Part shown: positions 33,428 to 42,120 of the stretch, in pieces
How positions within the stretch are numbered: the first letter of the stretch is position 1
Layout of the letters: every line of letters begins with the position of its first letter
Source of the DNA: Clostridiales bacterium oral taxon 876 str. F0540
Lineage (GTDB): Bacteria > Bacillota > Clostridia > Clostridiales > Clostridiaceae
Direction: 5' to 3'
Assembly: GCA_000466585.1 (NCBI GenBank)
Contig: KE993473.1
Location: 126,402 to 190,401, forward strand
DNA length: 64,000 bases
Notes under the pieces: model-generated
Databases searched by the model: none
Told to the model about the DNA's origin: nothing
What the model saw: only the letters and a program-made list of their open reading frames with translations
Position numbers and translations under genes: made by a program

Positions 33428-34231
33428 TTAATTAACGGCATGTATGTCCTTTTTATTATAAATAATATAACTAGTTGCTATTGCAATAACTATAATTACT
33501 GCACCAGCAGCCAAGTATTGGGTTTCATAGCTTGCATTTTTTATAATATATGTTATATCGAAGTATTTAAAAGGAGATATAAAACGAGTAAGTTCATTAT
33601 TTTTTTCGGTAGCTATCAGTGCTCCAATCATGTATGTGCCAAAGACAACACCGAGTGAAATTGGAAGAACAGATTTAAGCTTGTTAAAAAATACTGAAAC
33701 AACAACTCCGATTGCTAGAAAAATCAATTGAACAAAGAACAAGGTAAGATTTATCATGAAAAATATCTTTCCGCTATAATCTACAGTCTTAACACTGTTG
33801 GCTATCAGCGACGATGCTCCTAAAAAAACTATATCAGTAGCAAGAATAGTTGTAAAAGCAGCAAAAAGTTTATAAGTTACTATAGTTGAACGCGATACTG
33901 GCTTAACTAAAAGAAAATCTGCCGTTCTCTCCCTTGATTCCTTTGAGATAATAGAAGTTCCGAGGTTCATAGCCTGAATAGCTCCACAAAGAATAATAAA
34001 AGAAAAAATCATAGAGTAAAAACCTAAGATTGATGTAATATAATCAATATTTATTCCCAGCATTGCTCTGACGGTTGGAGAATATCCACCTAAGAGTTTT
34101 TTGAAATCTTCAGCCTCACTTACCATACTCGGATATATTGAAAGATAAAGTGCAGCTAGGGCGATTAATGAACACGTCCATATAAAAGTTGATTTTCTCA
34201 GTGCTTTAAGTTCAAATAAAAAGATGTTCAT
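33428..34231 (-). CDS. ABC-2 type permease
   Basis: 267 aa paralog of the neighbouring permease, with the equivalent SIISKESRERTADFLLVKPVSRSTIVTYK segment and six helices. The start follows AAAGGAGG. It is 5 nt behind the ATPase gene. The 132-nt gap between the two permease genes (33296-33427) holds a repeated CTTATACTG/GAATTCC-type sequence but no clear terminator. Confidence 0.9.
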   Translation of the reverse strand: MNIFLFELKALRKSTFIWTCSLIALAALYLSIYPSMVSEAEDFKKLLGGYSPTVRAMLGINIDYITSILGFYSMIFSFIILCGAIQAMNLGTSIISKESRERTADFLLVKPVSRSTIVTYKLFAAFTTILATDIVFLGASSLIANSVKTVDYSGKIFFMINLTLFFVQLIFLAIGVVVSVFFNKLKSVLPISLGVVFGTYMIGALIATEKNNELTRFISPFKYFDITYIIKNASYETQYLAAGAVIIVIAIATSYIIYNKKDIHAVN

Positions 34232-34236
34232 AGTGA

Positions 34237-35118
34237 CTAATCCTCCTTTGCATAATAATGCATGAAGATTTCTTCAAGGTCAGGCTCATCTATGGATATA
34301 TTTCGAAGTTCAATCTCAATAAGTTTTTTCATAATGGAGTTTATATTTCCCTTAAATATAAAGCTGGCTGTATTTCCTTTACACTCAAAATCACTCACTC
34401 CTTTAATATTAAGAGCTTCTCTGGTAACACTTGATTTAGCCTCTATGCTTATTCTCTTATAATTATTTTCCTGAAGAGTGCTCATTTTTTCAGTTTTGAT
34501 AATTCTGCCATCCTTAATAAAAGCTACTCTACTGCACATTTTCTGAACTTCGCTTAATATGTGCGAAGAAAAAAATACTGTAGCTCCCTTTTTATTTTCC
34601 TGGTCAATTAATTCGAAAAACTTTTGCTGCATTAAAGGATCAAGTCCGCTTGTGGGTTCGTCTAAGATAATCAGCTTTGGCTCATGAAGCAGTCCCTGTA
34701 CTATACCGACTTTTTTCTTGTTTCCGAAAGAGAGATCATCGATTTTCTTTTTTAGGTCCAAATCCATTATTTCAGCAAGTTCGTTTATTCTCTTTGTGCA
34801 GTCCTTTTTATAAAAGCTAGCAGAATACTTTAGCAAATCAATAACCTTCATATTATCGTAGTAAAACACCTCTGAAGGCAAATATCCAAGCTCCTGCCTA
34901 ACTTCGGGATGTTCAATACAGTTCTTTCCAAAGATAGCTGCACTTCCGCTGGTAGGAGCTATTAATCCTAATAATGTTCTTATAGTAGTAGATTTCCCAG
35001 CTCCATTTGGACCAATGAACCCAAATATTTCTCCCTGCTCCACACTAAGATTTACATCAATAATGCCCCTTGCCTTTCCATAATTTTTTGTGAGATCTTT
35101 AATTTCAATAACACTCAT
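34237..35118 (-). CDS. ABC exporter ATPase
   Basis: 293 aa ATPase of the DrrA/BcrA type with Walker A GPNGAGKST, Walker B LIILDEPTSGLDP and His in VFFSSHILSE. The signature is LSFGNKKKVGI, a common variant in this subfamily. The C-terminal ~75 residues form the extra DrrA-like domain. It is first after the TetR gene in the order tetR-ATPase-permease-permease. Cargo (drug, peptide or lipid) is not known. Confidence 0.92.
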   Translation of the reverse strand: MSVIEIKDLTKNYGKARGIIDVNLSVEQGEIFGFIGPNGAGKSTTIRTLLGLIAPTSGSAAIFGKNCIEHPEVRQELGYLPSEVFYYDNMKVIDLLKYSASFYKKDCTKRINELAEIMDLDLKKKIDDLSFGNKKKVGIVQGLLHEPKLIILDEPTSGLDPLMQQKFFELIDQENKKGATVFFSSHILSEVQKMCSRVAFIKDGRIIKTEKMSTLQENNYKRISIEAKSSVTREALNIKGVSDFECKGNTASFIFKGNINSIMKKLIEIELRNISIDEPDLEEIFMHYYAKED

Positions 35119-35184
35119 GATTTACCCCCTATATCTTCATTTTTAAAAACACACTCTAATTGGTTTTATAGATATGGTATTTAG

Positions 35185-35799
35185 TTATAAGTATTCCTCC
35201 TTGTAAAAATTGCTTTTTAACATATCCAAACACTCGTCAAATTCTTTAAACAATTCATCAAGATCAATTCCAGGATTGTTTTTCATCTGATTGGCATAAC
35301 CATCAGCAAGCCAAAGAAGCATTTTCATAAAGAGCTTTAGATTAGTACCATCTTTAAACTTCGAATAATCCATACCGTCAAAAGCAATTTTATTTCTAAA
35401 ATCATCTCCCTGTGACAAGATTGTTTTTATGTCATCTCTTACTTCCTCATCATTTTCAAAATACACGCTTGTTAAAAAAGATGGGATGTCTGGATGTCTC
35501 TTCATAATAGAAATTTCAATGCTTGTTGAAAGTCTGATTCTCTCGAAAAAATCTTCAATGGTACTATCAAATTTATCATTAATCTCATTCATAAAAATAT
35601 TTCCGCACAAATCAATTAAATAAAAGTATAGTGCTCTTTTAGTGCCAAAATAGTGAAATACCATTGCTTTCGAAATTCCAGCGGCAGCTGCAATATCACT
35701 GACCGATGTTTTCTTATATCCATTAGTTCCAAAGCACTTAAGGGCTGCATTAATAATTGTATTTTGTTTTTCTGAAGATAAACCTAAAAATTTTTCCAA
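35185..35799 (-). CDS. TetR-family repressor
   Basis: 204 aa regulator. HTH residues ~12-55: ALKCFGTNGYKKTSVSDIAAAAGISKAMVFHYFGTKRAL. The rest is an all-helical ligand domain. The reported longest frame starts at a GTG (35808) that is itself part of the AGAGGTG ribosome binding site; the TTG at 35799, 6 nt further, gives the family-typical MEKFLGLSSEKQ N-terminus. Two copies of a palindrome overlap its own promoter, so it is almost surely autorepressed and controls the ABC exporter behind it. Confidence 0.92.
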   Translation of the reverse strand: MEKFLGLSSEKQNTIINAALKCFGTNGYKKTSVSDIAAAAGISKAMVFHYFGTKRALYFYLIDLCGNIFMNEINDKFDSTIEDFFERIRLSTSIEISIMKRHPDIPSFLTSVYFENDEEVRDDIKTILSQGDDFRNKIAFDGMDYSKFKDGTNLKLFMKMLLWLADGYANQMKNNPGIDLDELFKEFDECLDMLKSNFYKEEYL

Positions 35800-35819
35800 A
35801 TGTTTCACCTCTTAATTTT

Positions 35820-35871
35820 ATAAACCGAATCGGTTTATTTAATTATAATTCTATAAACCGATTCGGTCAAT
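35820..35871 (-). promoter_or_regulatory. TetR promoter with two operators
   Basis: Minus-strand TTGACC (35870-35865), 17-bp spacer and TATAAT (35847-35842) form a near-consensus promoter. The palindrome ATAAACCGAATCGGTTTAT (35820-35838) covers the start region and a second copy ATAAACCGATTCGGTCAAT (35853-35871) covers the -35. The shared core is ACCGAWTCGGT. Confidence 0.88.
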
Positions 35872-35903
35872 AGGGATAATATAAAAAAACTATCACAAAC
35901 TAA

Positions 35904-35991
35904 TATAATCTATATAGAAAGCATTAAATATTTTCACATTGAAATGGTTTATAGGACTGCTCAATATGATTAGGCATTTGCTTTCTATATA
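35904..35991 (+). promoter_or_regulatory. Structured guaC leader of unknown class
   Basis: TATAAT at 35904-35909 is followed by a perfect 13-bp inverted repeat TATATAGAAAGCA (35911-35923) / TGCTTTCTATATA (35979-35991) that encloses 55 nt, including GGACTGCTCAATATG and GATTAGGCATT. It does not match purine, PRPP, preQ1 or ppGpp riboswitches as I know them. It could be an RNA switch or an operator cruciform. Confidence 0.45.
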
Positions 35992-36031
35992 AATATTTAA
36001 CTATTTAAATTTATACTTAGAGGTGCCGCAT

Positions 36032-37015
36032 ATGGAAAACGTGTTTGATTACGAAGATATTCAGCTGATTCCCGCAAAATGTATTGTAAGTAGCCGCTCA
36101 GAATGTGATACAAGCATTTGCTTTGGAGGCCGAACTTTTAGACTGCCTATAGTTCCTGCGAATATGCAGACTATTATTGATGAGAAAATTGCTCTTTATC
36201 TTGCAGAGAATAATTATTTTTACATTATGCACCGCTTTGAACCAGAAAAACGTTTATCTTTTGTTAAAGATATGAAGTCACGTGGATTATTCGCCTCCAT
36301 CAGCGTTGGGGTTAAAGATGAAGAATATAAATTTATTAAAGAGTTATCAAAAGAAAATCTCTCACCTGAATATATAACTATAGACATTGCACATGGTCAT
36401 TCTAATGCTGTCATAGATATGATCAGGTATATAAAGGAGTACTTGCCGAAAAGCTTCGTTATTGCAGGAAATGTAGGAACTCCCGAAGCCGTAAGAGAAT
36501 TGGAACATGCCGGTGCTGATGCTACCAAGGTAGGAATTGGTCCAGGAAAGGTATGTATTACTAAAATTAAGACTGGATTCGGAACTGGGGGCTGGCAGCT
36601 AGCTGCCCTTCGCTGGTGCTCAAAAGCAGCAAGCAAACCAATAATAGCTGATGGAGGGATTCGAACCCATGGAGATATAGCAAAATCAGTCAGGTTTGGC
36701 GCTTCCATGGTTATGATCGGTTCATTATTTGCTGGTCATGAAGAGTCTCCGGGAGTAACAATTGAAAAGAATGGAAAACTTTATAAAGAATATTTTGGCT
36801 CTGCTTCAGAGTTTCAAAAAGGTGAAAAGAAGAATGTAGAAGGAAAAAAAATGTTTGTAGAGTTTAAAGGTTCATTAAAGGATACCTTAATAGAAATGGA
36901 ACAGGATCTTCAATCTTCAATTTCTTATGCAGGCGGAAAAAACTTAGATGCACTCCGCAATGTCGACTATGTAATTGTTAAAAATTCAATTTTTAACGGT
37001 GATAGAGTATATTAA
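36032..37015 (+). CDS. guaC: GMP reductase
   Basis: 327 aa enzyme converting GMP to IMP with NADPH, returning guanine nucleotides to the common purine pool. The catalytic Cys region is GIGPGKVCITKIKTGFGTGG, with the NADP/IMP-binding GGIRTHGDIAKSVRFGASMVMIGS. The N-terminus MENVFDYEDIQLIPAKC is that of the Gram-positive type-2 GuaC. The ATG at 36032 is preferred over a GTG at 36023 that overlaps the AGAGGTG ribosome binding site. It is monocistronic, with terminator directly behind. Confidence 0.96.
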   Translation: MENVFDYEDIQLIPAKCIVSSRSECDTSICFGGRTFRLPIVPANMQTIIDEKIALYLAENNYFYIMHRFEPEKRLSFVKDMKSRGLFASISVGVKDEEYKFIKELSKENLSPEYITIDIAHGHSNAVIDMIRYIKEYLPKSFVIAGNVGTPEAVRELEHAGADATKVGIGPGKVCITKIKTGFGTGGWQLAALRWCSKAASKPIIADGGIRTHGDIAKSVRFGASMVMIGSLFAGHEESPGVTIEKNGKLYKEYFGSASEFQKGEKKNVEGKKMFVEFKGSLKDTLIEMEQDLQSSISYAGGKNLDALRNVDYVIVKNSIFNGDRVY

Positions 37016-37019
37016 TATA

Positions 37020-37049
37020 AAAGCCCCCAGCATTTCTGCTAGGGGTTTC
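37020..37049. terminator. Bidirectional terminator between guaC and the L,D-transpeptidase
   Basis: AAGCCCCCAGCA pairs with TGCTAGGGGTTT around TTTC; T-rich on the plus side and A-rich on the other. Confidence 0.9.
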
Positions 37050-37054
37050 TATTT

Positions 37055-38434
37055 CTAATAATAACATACAATAGGAGTGCCTGGGTTTATGTTTTGAAAT
37101 ATAGTTTTTGCTAAGTCATACGGAGCATTTACGCAGCCATGTGACCCATTCGTTTTATAAATAACTCCGCCAAACTCTTTTCTCCAGCTGGCATCATGAA
37201 TTCCAATCCCTCCATTAAATGGCATCCAGAAGTTAACGGGTGATGCATAATCCTGTCCTTTTAAAACAGCATCCCTATCTTTATATTTTAATTTGTAAAT
37301 ACCCGCTGGCGTTGTGTGTCCTAAACTTATATTTCCTGTAACTACATCCCCTTGTACTACAAGAGAACCATTTTTATAAAACCATAAATGCTGCTTTGAC
37401 ATATCGATCTCTACATAAGTATTTCCAATATCATTGTTGCTGTGTGAAGCTGCGGTCTGCGAATATTGTGGTTCCTTGCTTACTGTTTTTCCGTCTTTTA
37501 TAGACGCAATCAAATCTTGAACTTCTTTATTCGTATTAACAGACCAGCCATAATCACCGCCGCTTACCTTTATTGTCTGTCCTGAAGATGCGGCAAAGCT
37601 TCTTGTCTTTCCCACTGTATTATACTTGCCTGCAATATCAGAAAAGTAGCTCTTTATCTTCGCCTCATCAAGTTTTGTCTCACAGTTTTCATCAACGCTG
37701 ATCCACTTGTTTATCAGTTGTCCATCTATTATTTCTTTGCTTTCGCCAAAGCTGTAGGTAATCTTGGAAGTTAAATATTTATTAAGAGTATTTTTAGCCT
37801 CTACAACTTTTTCGGACTTAGAAGTAAGCTGTGGATTTACATAGCAACTTTTTGCCTCCAAATCCAGTGATCTTTCTCCTTTAGAAACTGCTTCTTCAGC
37901 CTCTTTATATAAAATATCCTTATTTATCTTAGTTCCCAGAACTTCATCTACAATTACATAACTATTATCTGTATACTTTAAGCTTGCATTTTTAGGCTCA
38001 ATTATATTGCTGTTTTGGAAACAGGAAAGCTTGTCTATTTTTTTCTGCAACATATCTTTATCAAAAATAATTCCCAAGTTAATTTCATTATTTTTTTTAT
38101 TAAAAAATGCTGAAATCCATTTTATAGGCTTTTGACTATCCTTTAATTCCTTGATCTTTTCTTCTGAACTATACTTTAAACCAATATCCTCTGCTTTAAT
38201 CTGTTCTTGTTTATTTCCTCTTTCCTTTAATTCTAAGGAATATTCCTTTAATCTTGCATCCATTTCTCCCTTTGCCTGCTCTAAGGTTTTTCCTGAAACA
38301 TCAATTCCATTAATCACAGAACCGGAATAAAAATGATTATTAAAATATATTGCCGGGCCTCCATATGCTATAAGCAATACAAGAAGAGAAATTAAAACAC
38401 CAATTAAAACTTTTTTGTGTTTGATCTTTACCAT
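37055..38434 (-). CDS. L,D-transpeptidase with peptidoglycan-binding domains (YkuD)
   Basis: 459 aa membrane-anchored wall enzyme. Helix at residues 9-30 (VLIGVLISLLVLLIAYGGP), then two repeats of the PG_binding_4 type (about 40-160 and 190-320, each with GxxL-type DVSGKTLEQAKGEM/VSGGDYGWSVN), and a C-terminal YkuD domain (about 335-458). The catalytic motif is complete: GIGIHDAS and SHGCVNAPYDLAKTIF, with the nucleophile Cys. It makes 3-3 peptidoglycan cross-links. It is a single gene. Confidence 0.93.
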   Translation of the reverse strand: MVKIKHKKVLIGVLISLLVLLIAYGGPAIYFNNHFYSGSVINGIDVSGKTLEQAKGEMDARLKEYSLELKERGNKQEQIKAEDIGLKYSSEEKIKELKDSQKPIKWISAFFNKKNNEINLGIIFDKDMLQKKIDKLSCFQNSNIIEPKNASLKYTDNSYVIVDEVLGTKINKDILYKEAEEAVSKGERSLDLEAKSCYVNPQLTSKSEKVVEAKNTLNKYLTSKITYSFGESKEIIDGQLINKWISVDENCETKLDEAKIKSYFSDIAGKYNTVGKTRSFAASSGQTIKVSGGDYGWSVNTNKEVQDLIASIKDGKTVSKEPQYSQTAASHSNNDIGNTYVEIDMSKQHLWFYKNGSLVVQGDVVTGNISLGHTTPAGIYKLKYKDRDAVLKGQDYASPVNFWMPFNGGIGIHDASWRKEFGGVIYKTNGSHGCVNAPYDLAKTIFQNINPGTPIVCYY

Positions 38435-38727
38435 TTTGTAAGTACCATCCCCTTTATACCAGCAGAAAATTGAAAGCTTGTATTTTTCTTAGGTAAGCCT
38501 ATATTTCATTGTATGTACTAAGTCTTATATTTAAAACCAATATAATAATTAGATACTTACTACATTATATATAATAGCATGCTATCCTTATATTTCCAAG
38601 CATTGTTTTATTCTTATTATCATAATACAAACTTTTATTCTCTGCCTGTTATTTTTTTGCTATAATATAAATATCTTTAAATTTATAAAAAAACAAACCA
38701 GAAATTGAGTGTTAACAGGAGATACTT
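38435..38727. other. 293-nt divergent promoter region
   Basis: AT-rich spacer between the L,D-transpeptidase and YceG-like genes. The clearest signal is TGCTATAAT (extended -10, TATAAT at 38661-38666) for the plus-strand operon, 62 nt before its ATG. I see no stable RNA or ORF. Confidence 0.4.
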
Positions 38728-39672
38728 ATGAGTAAGGATAGAATAGAAACTGAAGCTTACAAGGCAAGCTCTGAAATAGGAGATAAAATATATAAAGAAG
38801 ATTCTTTTTTTTATAAACCCTGGCAGTTTGCAGATTATGATATAAAAACATGTACGTTAAAGAGTACTTATGAGGAAATTTATATATGGGGAACGCATCA
38901 GGCAATGTTTCGGCCCGGCTTTAAGGTGGAAGAAAATCAAGTATATATTCCTAACTTATTTGCAAAAATAAGCGGTGTTCATACCAGCAGGAGGCAGTAT
39001 AGGAAAGAAATAAAACTGCTTAGAAAGACTCCAAATGCTTTATTTTTTCCATCCTTTCCGCTTTATAGAGCAAAACCTTCAAGACTTAATAATAGATCAT
39101 ATTATTCAGTACTTGACGCTTCTGGTTATATTGATAAAAAAAAGCTTTTATCATCACAATTTTGGAAATACAGACAGCTTAGAACTTCTGCTCAAAATAT
39201 TATAGCCGACAGAATAATTGATTTTTGCTCTCTTTCAAGGTTTAAAAATTACGAACTTTGGAGCACTGAATCTAAGAAAGGCTTGCTGGATACAGTAACA
39301 GACTTTCTTCAAAATTTTGATATTAATATTAATTTAAATACAAATAACAAAGGTCTTGAAGCTGCTAAAATAAGAGTGTTTAATATTTTAAACGATATTG
39401 ATGAACCTTTGATAAGGCTTATGTCAAAGTTTGACTATCCTTCCTATGTTCCTAAGCTTATAGTTTATAATAATGGGAGTAAATTTTCAAAGGTAACCTT
39501 TGAAGATACACTCAAACTCACATTTATGAACAGTCTTGGAATAGATGTAATAATCTATAATCCGGCTGGATTTAATGACATAGAGGATTTTATAAAAGAA
39601 AGCTATTATGATATACACAGACTTGAAGACGTAGCTTTTAATCTAGGTTATAGTTCTTGGACACTATTTTAA
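38728..39672 (+). CDS. YceG-like protein (YceG_bac, tellurium/stress module)
   Basis: 314 aa protein matching the putative 'biosynthetic module' component YceG found beside TerD/TelA genes in Firmicutes. Segments include FYKPWQFADYDIKTCTLKST, IYIWGTHQAMFRPGF, NLFAKISGV and, near the end, IVYNNGSKFSKVTFEDTLKLTFMNSLGIDVIIYNPAGFNDIE. It is clearly shorter than B. subtilis YceG (over 500 aa as I recall). No signal peptide or membrane helix. It precedes telA by 42 nt and they form an operon. Molecular function is not known. Confidence 0.72.
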   Translation: MSKDRIETEAYKASSEIGDKIYKEDSFFYKPWQFADYDIKTCTLKSTYEEIYIWGTHQAMFRPGFKVEENQVYIPNLFAKISGVHTSRRQYRKEIKLLRKTPNALFFPSFPLYRAKPSRLNNRSYYSVLDASGYIDKKKLLSSQFWKYRQLRTSAQNIIADRIIDFCSLSRFKNYELWSTESKKGLLDTVTDFLQNFDININLNTNNKGLEAAKIRVFNILNDIDEPLIRLMSKFDYPSYVPKLIVYNNGSKFSKVTFEDTLKLTFMNSLGIDVIIYNPAGFNDIEDFIKESYYDIHRLEDVAFNLGYSSWTLF

Positions 39673-39680
39673 AATTAAAT

Positions 39681-39710
39681 CACCCAGTGTTTCGAATGAA
39701 AGGGGAAATA
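39681..39710 (+). repeat. Shared leader motif, copy 1 (before telA)
   Basis: ACCCAGTGTTTCGAATGAAA plus GGGGAAAT (39682-39709) matches 25 of 28 positions of the sequence at 56149-56176 before an unrelated ABC gene. Both copies carry the ribosome binding site and end 6-7 nt before an ATG. Confidence 0.75.
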
Positions 39711-39714
39711 AAAG

Positions 39715-40785
39715 ATGGATTATACTGATGAAAAACAGGAGCTTCAATTAAAAATTGATGAAATCAGAAAAACTCTTGAGGATTCTTCCGAGGTTAAAGC
39801 ACTTACAAATGCAGTTGAAATTAGTAACCCTAATTCAATTATGGAATTTGGAAATGGCCCTGCTGAAGAAGTTTCCAAATTTGCAGATAAAATTCTTCAT
39901 TCAATAAGGGGCAGCAACATAGAAAGTTCCAGTGTTATGCTTAAAGAATTGTCTAATCTTATGTCCAGATTTGATAAGGAGGAACTTTTAGGGGAGGCTA
40001 AGGGAGGTTTTATTTCAAAGCTGTTCAGAGACAGCAAAAAAGCTGTTGAAAAGTTATTAAGTAAATATCAATCCTTAGGTAAAGAAATTGATAAGATATA
40101 TAAAGAAATAACCGTATACAAAAATGAACTGACAAATACTAATGACATGCTGGAAGAAATGTTTTCTCAAAACCTGGAATATTATAAAAAACTTGAAAAG
40201 TATACTATAGCAGGAAATCTAATTATTAGAAGACTTGAAGAAACCGAACTTCCAAAGTACGAGTCCTTAGCAATGTCAGGAGACGCGGAAGCAAACTTAA
40301 ATCTTCAAACCATTAATAATGCTATTGAAATGATGAAGATTAGAGTTCATGATCTTGAGCTTGCTAAAGTTGTTGCCATGCAGACAGCTCCTCAGATAAG
40401 AATTATACAAAGAAGTAATTTTAAGCTTATTGGGAAAATTCATTCTGCTTTTGTCATAACTATTCCAATATTTAAAAACGGCATGATTCAGGCAGTTACT
40501 TTAAAAAGGCAAAATCTTATTGCAGAATCTATGGTAGCGCTTGATAGAACCACAAATGAACTTTTACTAAAAAATGCAGAGAATATTAAAAATCAAAGCA
40601 TTGAAATAGCTAGGCTTTCAGGCAACTCTTCCATAAAGATAGAAACTTTGGAGAATACATGGAAAACTATTGTGGAAGGAATAAATGAGACAAGAAAAAT
40701 TGAAGAGGAAAATAAAAAGCTTAGAGAAGAAAGCAGTAAAAAGATAAACGAAATGCAGGTAGATTTCCTTCAAAAAATTAAATAG
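39715..40785 (+). CDS. telA: Toxic anion resistance protein TelA/KlaA family
   Basis: 356 aa mostly helical, coiled-coil cytoplasmic protein. The TelA core is at about 100-310: SLGKEIDKIYKEITVYKNEL, LEYYKKLEKYTIAGNLI and MQTAPQIRIIQRSNFKLIGKIHSAF. Linked by name to tellurite and other anion resistance, mechanism unknown. Paired with YceG-like upstream as in the yceC-H operon of B. subtilis (YceH is TelA), but no TerD-like genes are seen here. Confidence 0.92.
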   Translation: MDYTDEKQELQLKIDEIRKTLEDSSEVKALTNAVEISNPNSIMEFGNGPAEEVSKFADKILHSIRGSNIESSSVMLKELSNLMSRFDKEELLGEAKGGFISKLFRDSKKAVEKLLSKYQSLGKEIDKIYKEITVYKNELTNTNDMLEEMFSQNLEYYKKLEKYTIAGNLIIRRLEETELPKYESLAMSGDAEANLNLQTINNAIEMMKIRVHDLELAKVVAMQTAPQIRIIQRSNFKLIGKIHSAFVITIPIFKNGMIQAVTLKRQNLIAESMVALDRTTNELLLKNAENIKNQSIEIARLSGNSSIKIETLENTWKTIVEGINETRKIEEENKKLREESSKKINEMQVDFLQKIK

Positions 40786-40808
40786 AGACACTATATTTTT
40801 ACAGGCTT

Positions 40809-40886
40809 CTGAAAAACAATTTATCCTTAGCCGATGCTTTTTAATTGTTTATGATTATTACACCCTCTAGGTTAAATTGTTTTCAG
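40809..40886. repeat. Long inverted repeat between telA and the convergent MFS gene
   Basis: CTGAAAAACAATTTATCCTTAG (first 20 nt at 40809-40828, arm to 40830) is mirrored by CTAGGTTAAATTGTTTTCAG (40867-40886). It lacks GC clamps and a T-run but sits where both genes should end. Confidence 0.55.
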
Positions 40887-40896
40887 ATTAGCCCTG

Positions 40897-42120
40897 TTAT
40901 ATATTATTTATTTTCTTTAATCCAAAGATAAGGAAAATTATTACCGGAGACAAAATAATCCCGGAAATTGCTATGGCAGCGGATACTGATATTTTTAATG
41001 CTATAAGACCTATTATAGGACCTCCTATAATCTGCCCTAGAGCGTCCATCTGTCCATAGGTAGAAATAACAGTAGCTCTAACTTCAGATTTAATATTTTT
41101 ATTTCTCCACGCGCTAAATATAGGTCCGTTTGTAGTTCTCATAATAAAAAATATCATATACATCGATAATGCAGCTTTGAAGTTTTTTGATAATCCAAAT
41201 AGTATTATAGCAGCAGTCATAAATAAATTTATTAAGGTCAGTATCCAAACCCTATCCAGTTCCCCTGTCTTCTCCATTCTTCTTTTTATATATTCAACAG
41301 CCACTATACTTAAGAGCATTGCGCACCCATCTATAATACCTATCCAAACTACAGGCTTAATATTTAAAGCTTTAGGGAAACCGGTATCATTTAAAAAATG
41401 TGCGGTCCAAAGTCTGTCGAAGCCTTCACTATACAATCCATATAAAAGTGATATGGCCATCATCATTAAAAGAATCTTATTCTTATTTATACAGCTTATC
41501 CCTTTCATAAATGTATGTCTCATCTGTGCCCATGAGCTTCTGTCTTCTTCTGAGGCGGGTGTAAAATTTGTTTCTTGCATAAAAAGCAATAAAAATATTG
41601 CAAGTGCTATAAAAAGCAAGCCACCAATTATCATAGGCAGCTTTACAGCTTTTGTGCTAATCAAAGTACTTATAACTATTCCAATAAATGATGCTGCTTG
41701 GCCTGTCTGAGCACCCTTTAAATAAATTAAATCAAGGTTTTTTCCTCCTAATTCATCTGCAATCCAAGCCTCATCTGCACCGCTTGTAAACGTATATCCT
41801 ATCCCCCAAAGAAGCTGACTTATAATAACTGCTGTAAAAAGCTGAATAGAACCTTCAATAGTAAAGGCCGCACCTATTAGGATTAATCCTATAACTATTG
41901 AAAGCTTTCTACTTTTCATGTCGGCTACAATACCTGTTGGTATCTCAAAAATAAAACATGAAGCTTCCAGAACTGTGCCTACAAGTACAAGCTGAAATGG
42001 ATTTAAATGAATGATATCAATCCTATATACCTGGCTAACTGTAAAAACCATAGAAAAAAATAAAGCTGTAGCTCCTGAGTATGTAAGGTAAATTACAGAA
42101 GGTGATATTTTTTTATTCAT
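40897..42120 (-). CDS. MFS transporter (drug-efflux type)
   Basis: 407 aa, 12-helix major facilitator with motif A region FEIPTGIVADMKSRKLS after helix 2 and LLWGIGYTFTSGADEAWIAD in helix 4, similar in style to TetA(P)-like and other Clostridium exporters and to the protein at 24974. Its ATG overlaps the stop of the AraC/GyrI regulator by one base, so the regulator and pump are coupled. Confidence 0.9.
   Translation of the reverse strand: MNKKISPSVIYLTYSGATALFFSMVFTVSQVYRIDIIHLNPFQLVLVGTVLEASCFIFEIPTGIVADMKSRKLSIVIGLILIGAAFTIEGSIQLFTAVIISQLLWGIGYTFTSGADEAWIADELGGKNLDLIYLKGAQTGQAASFIGIVISTLISTKAVKLPMIIGGLLFIALAIFLLLFMQETNFTPASEEDRSSWAQMRHTFMKGISCINKNKILLMMMAISLLYGLYSEGFDRLWTAHFLNDTGFPKALNIKPVVWIGIIDGCAMLLSIVAVEYIKRRMEKTGELDRVWILTLINLFMTAAIILFGLSKNFKAALSMYMIFFIMRTTNGPIFSAWRNKNIKSEVRATVISTYGQMDALGQIIGGPIIGLIALKISVSAAIAISGIILSPVIIFLIFGLKKINNI

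Noticed and set aside
35904..35991. Guanine riboswitch before guaC
   Set aside because: The TATAAT-P2-ATAGG-P3 three-way pattern with conserved loop bases is absent.
41177..41710. 177-codon plus-strand frame across the MFS gene
   Set aside because: Antisense of membrane-helix codons, no ribosome binding site and no family resemblance.
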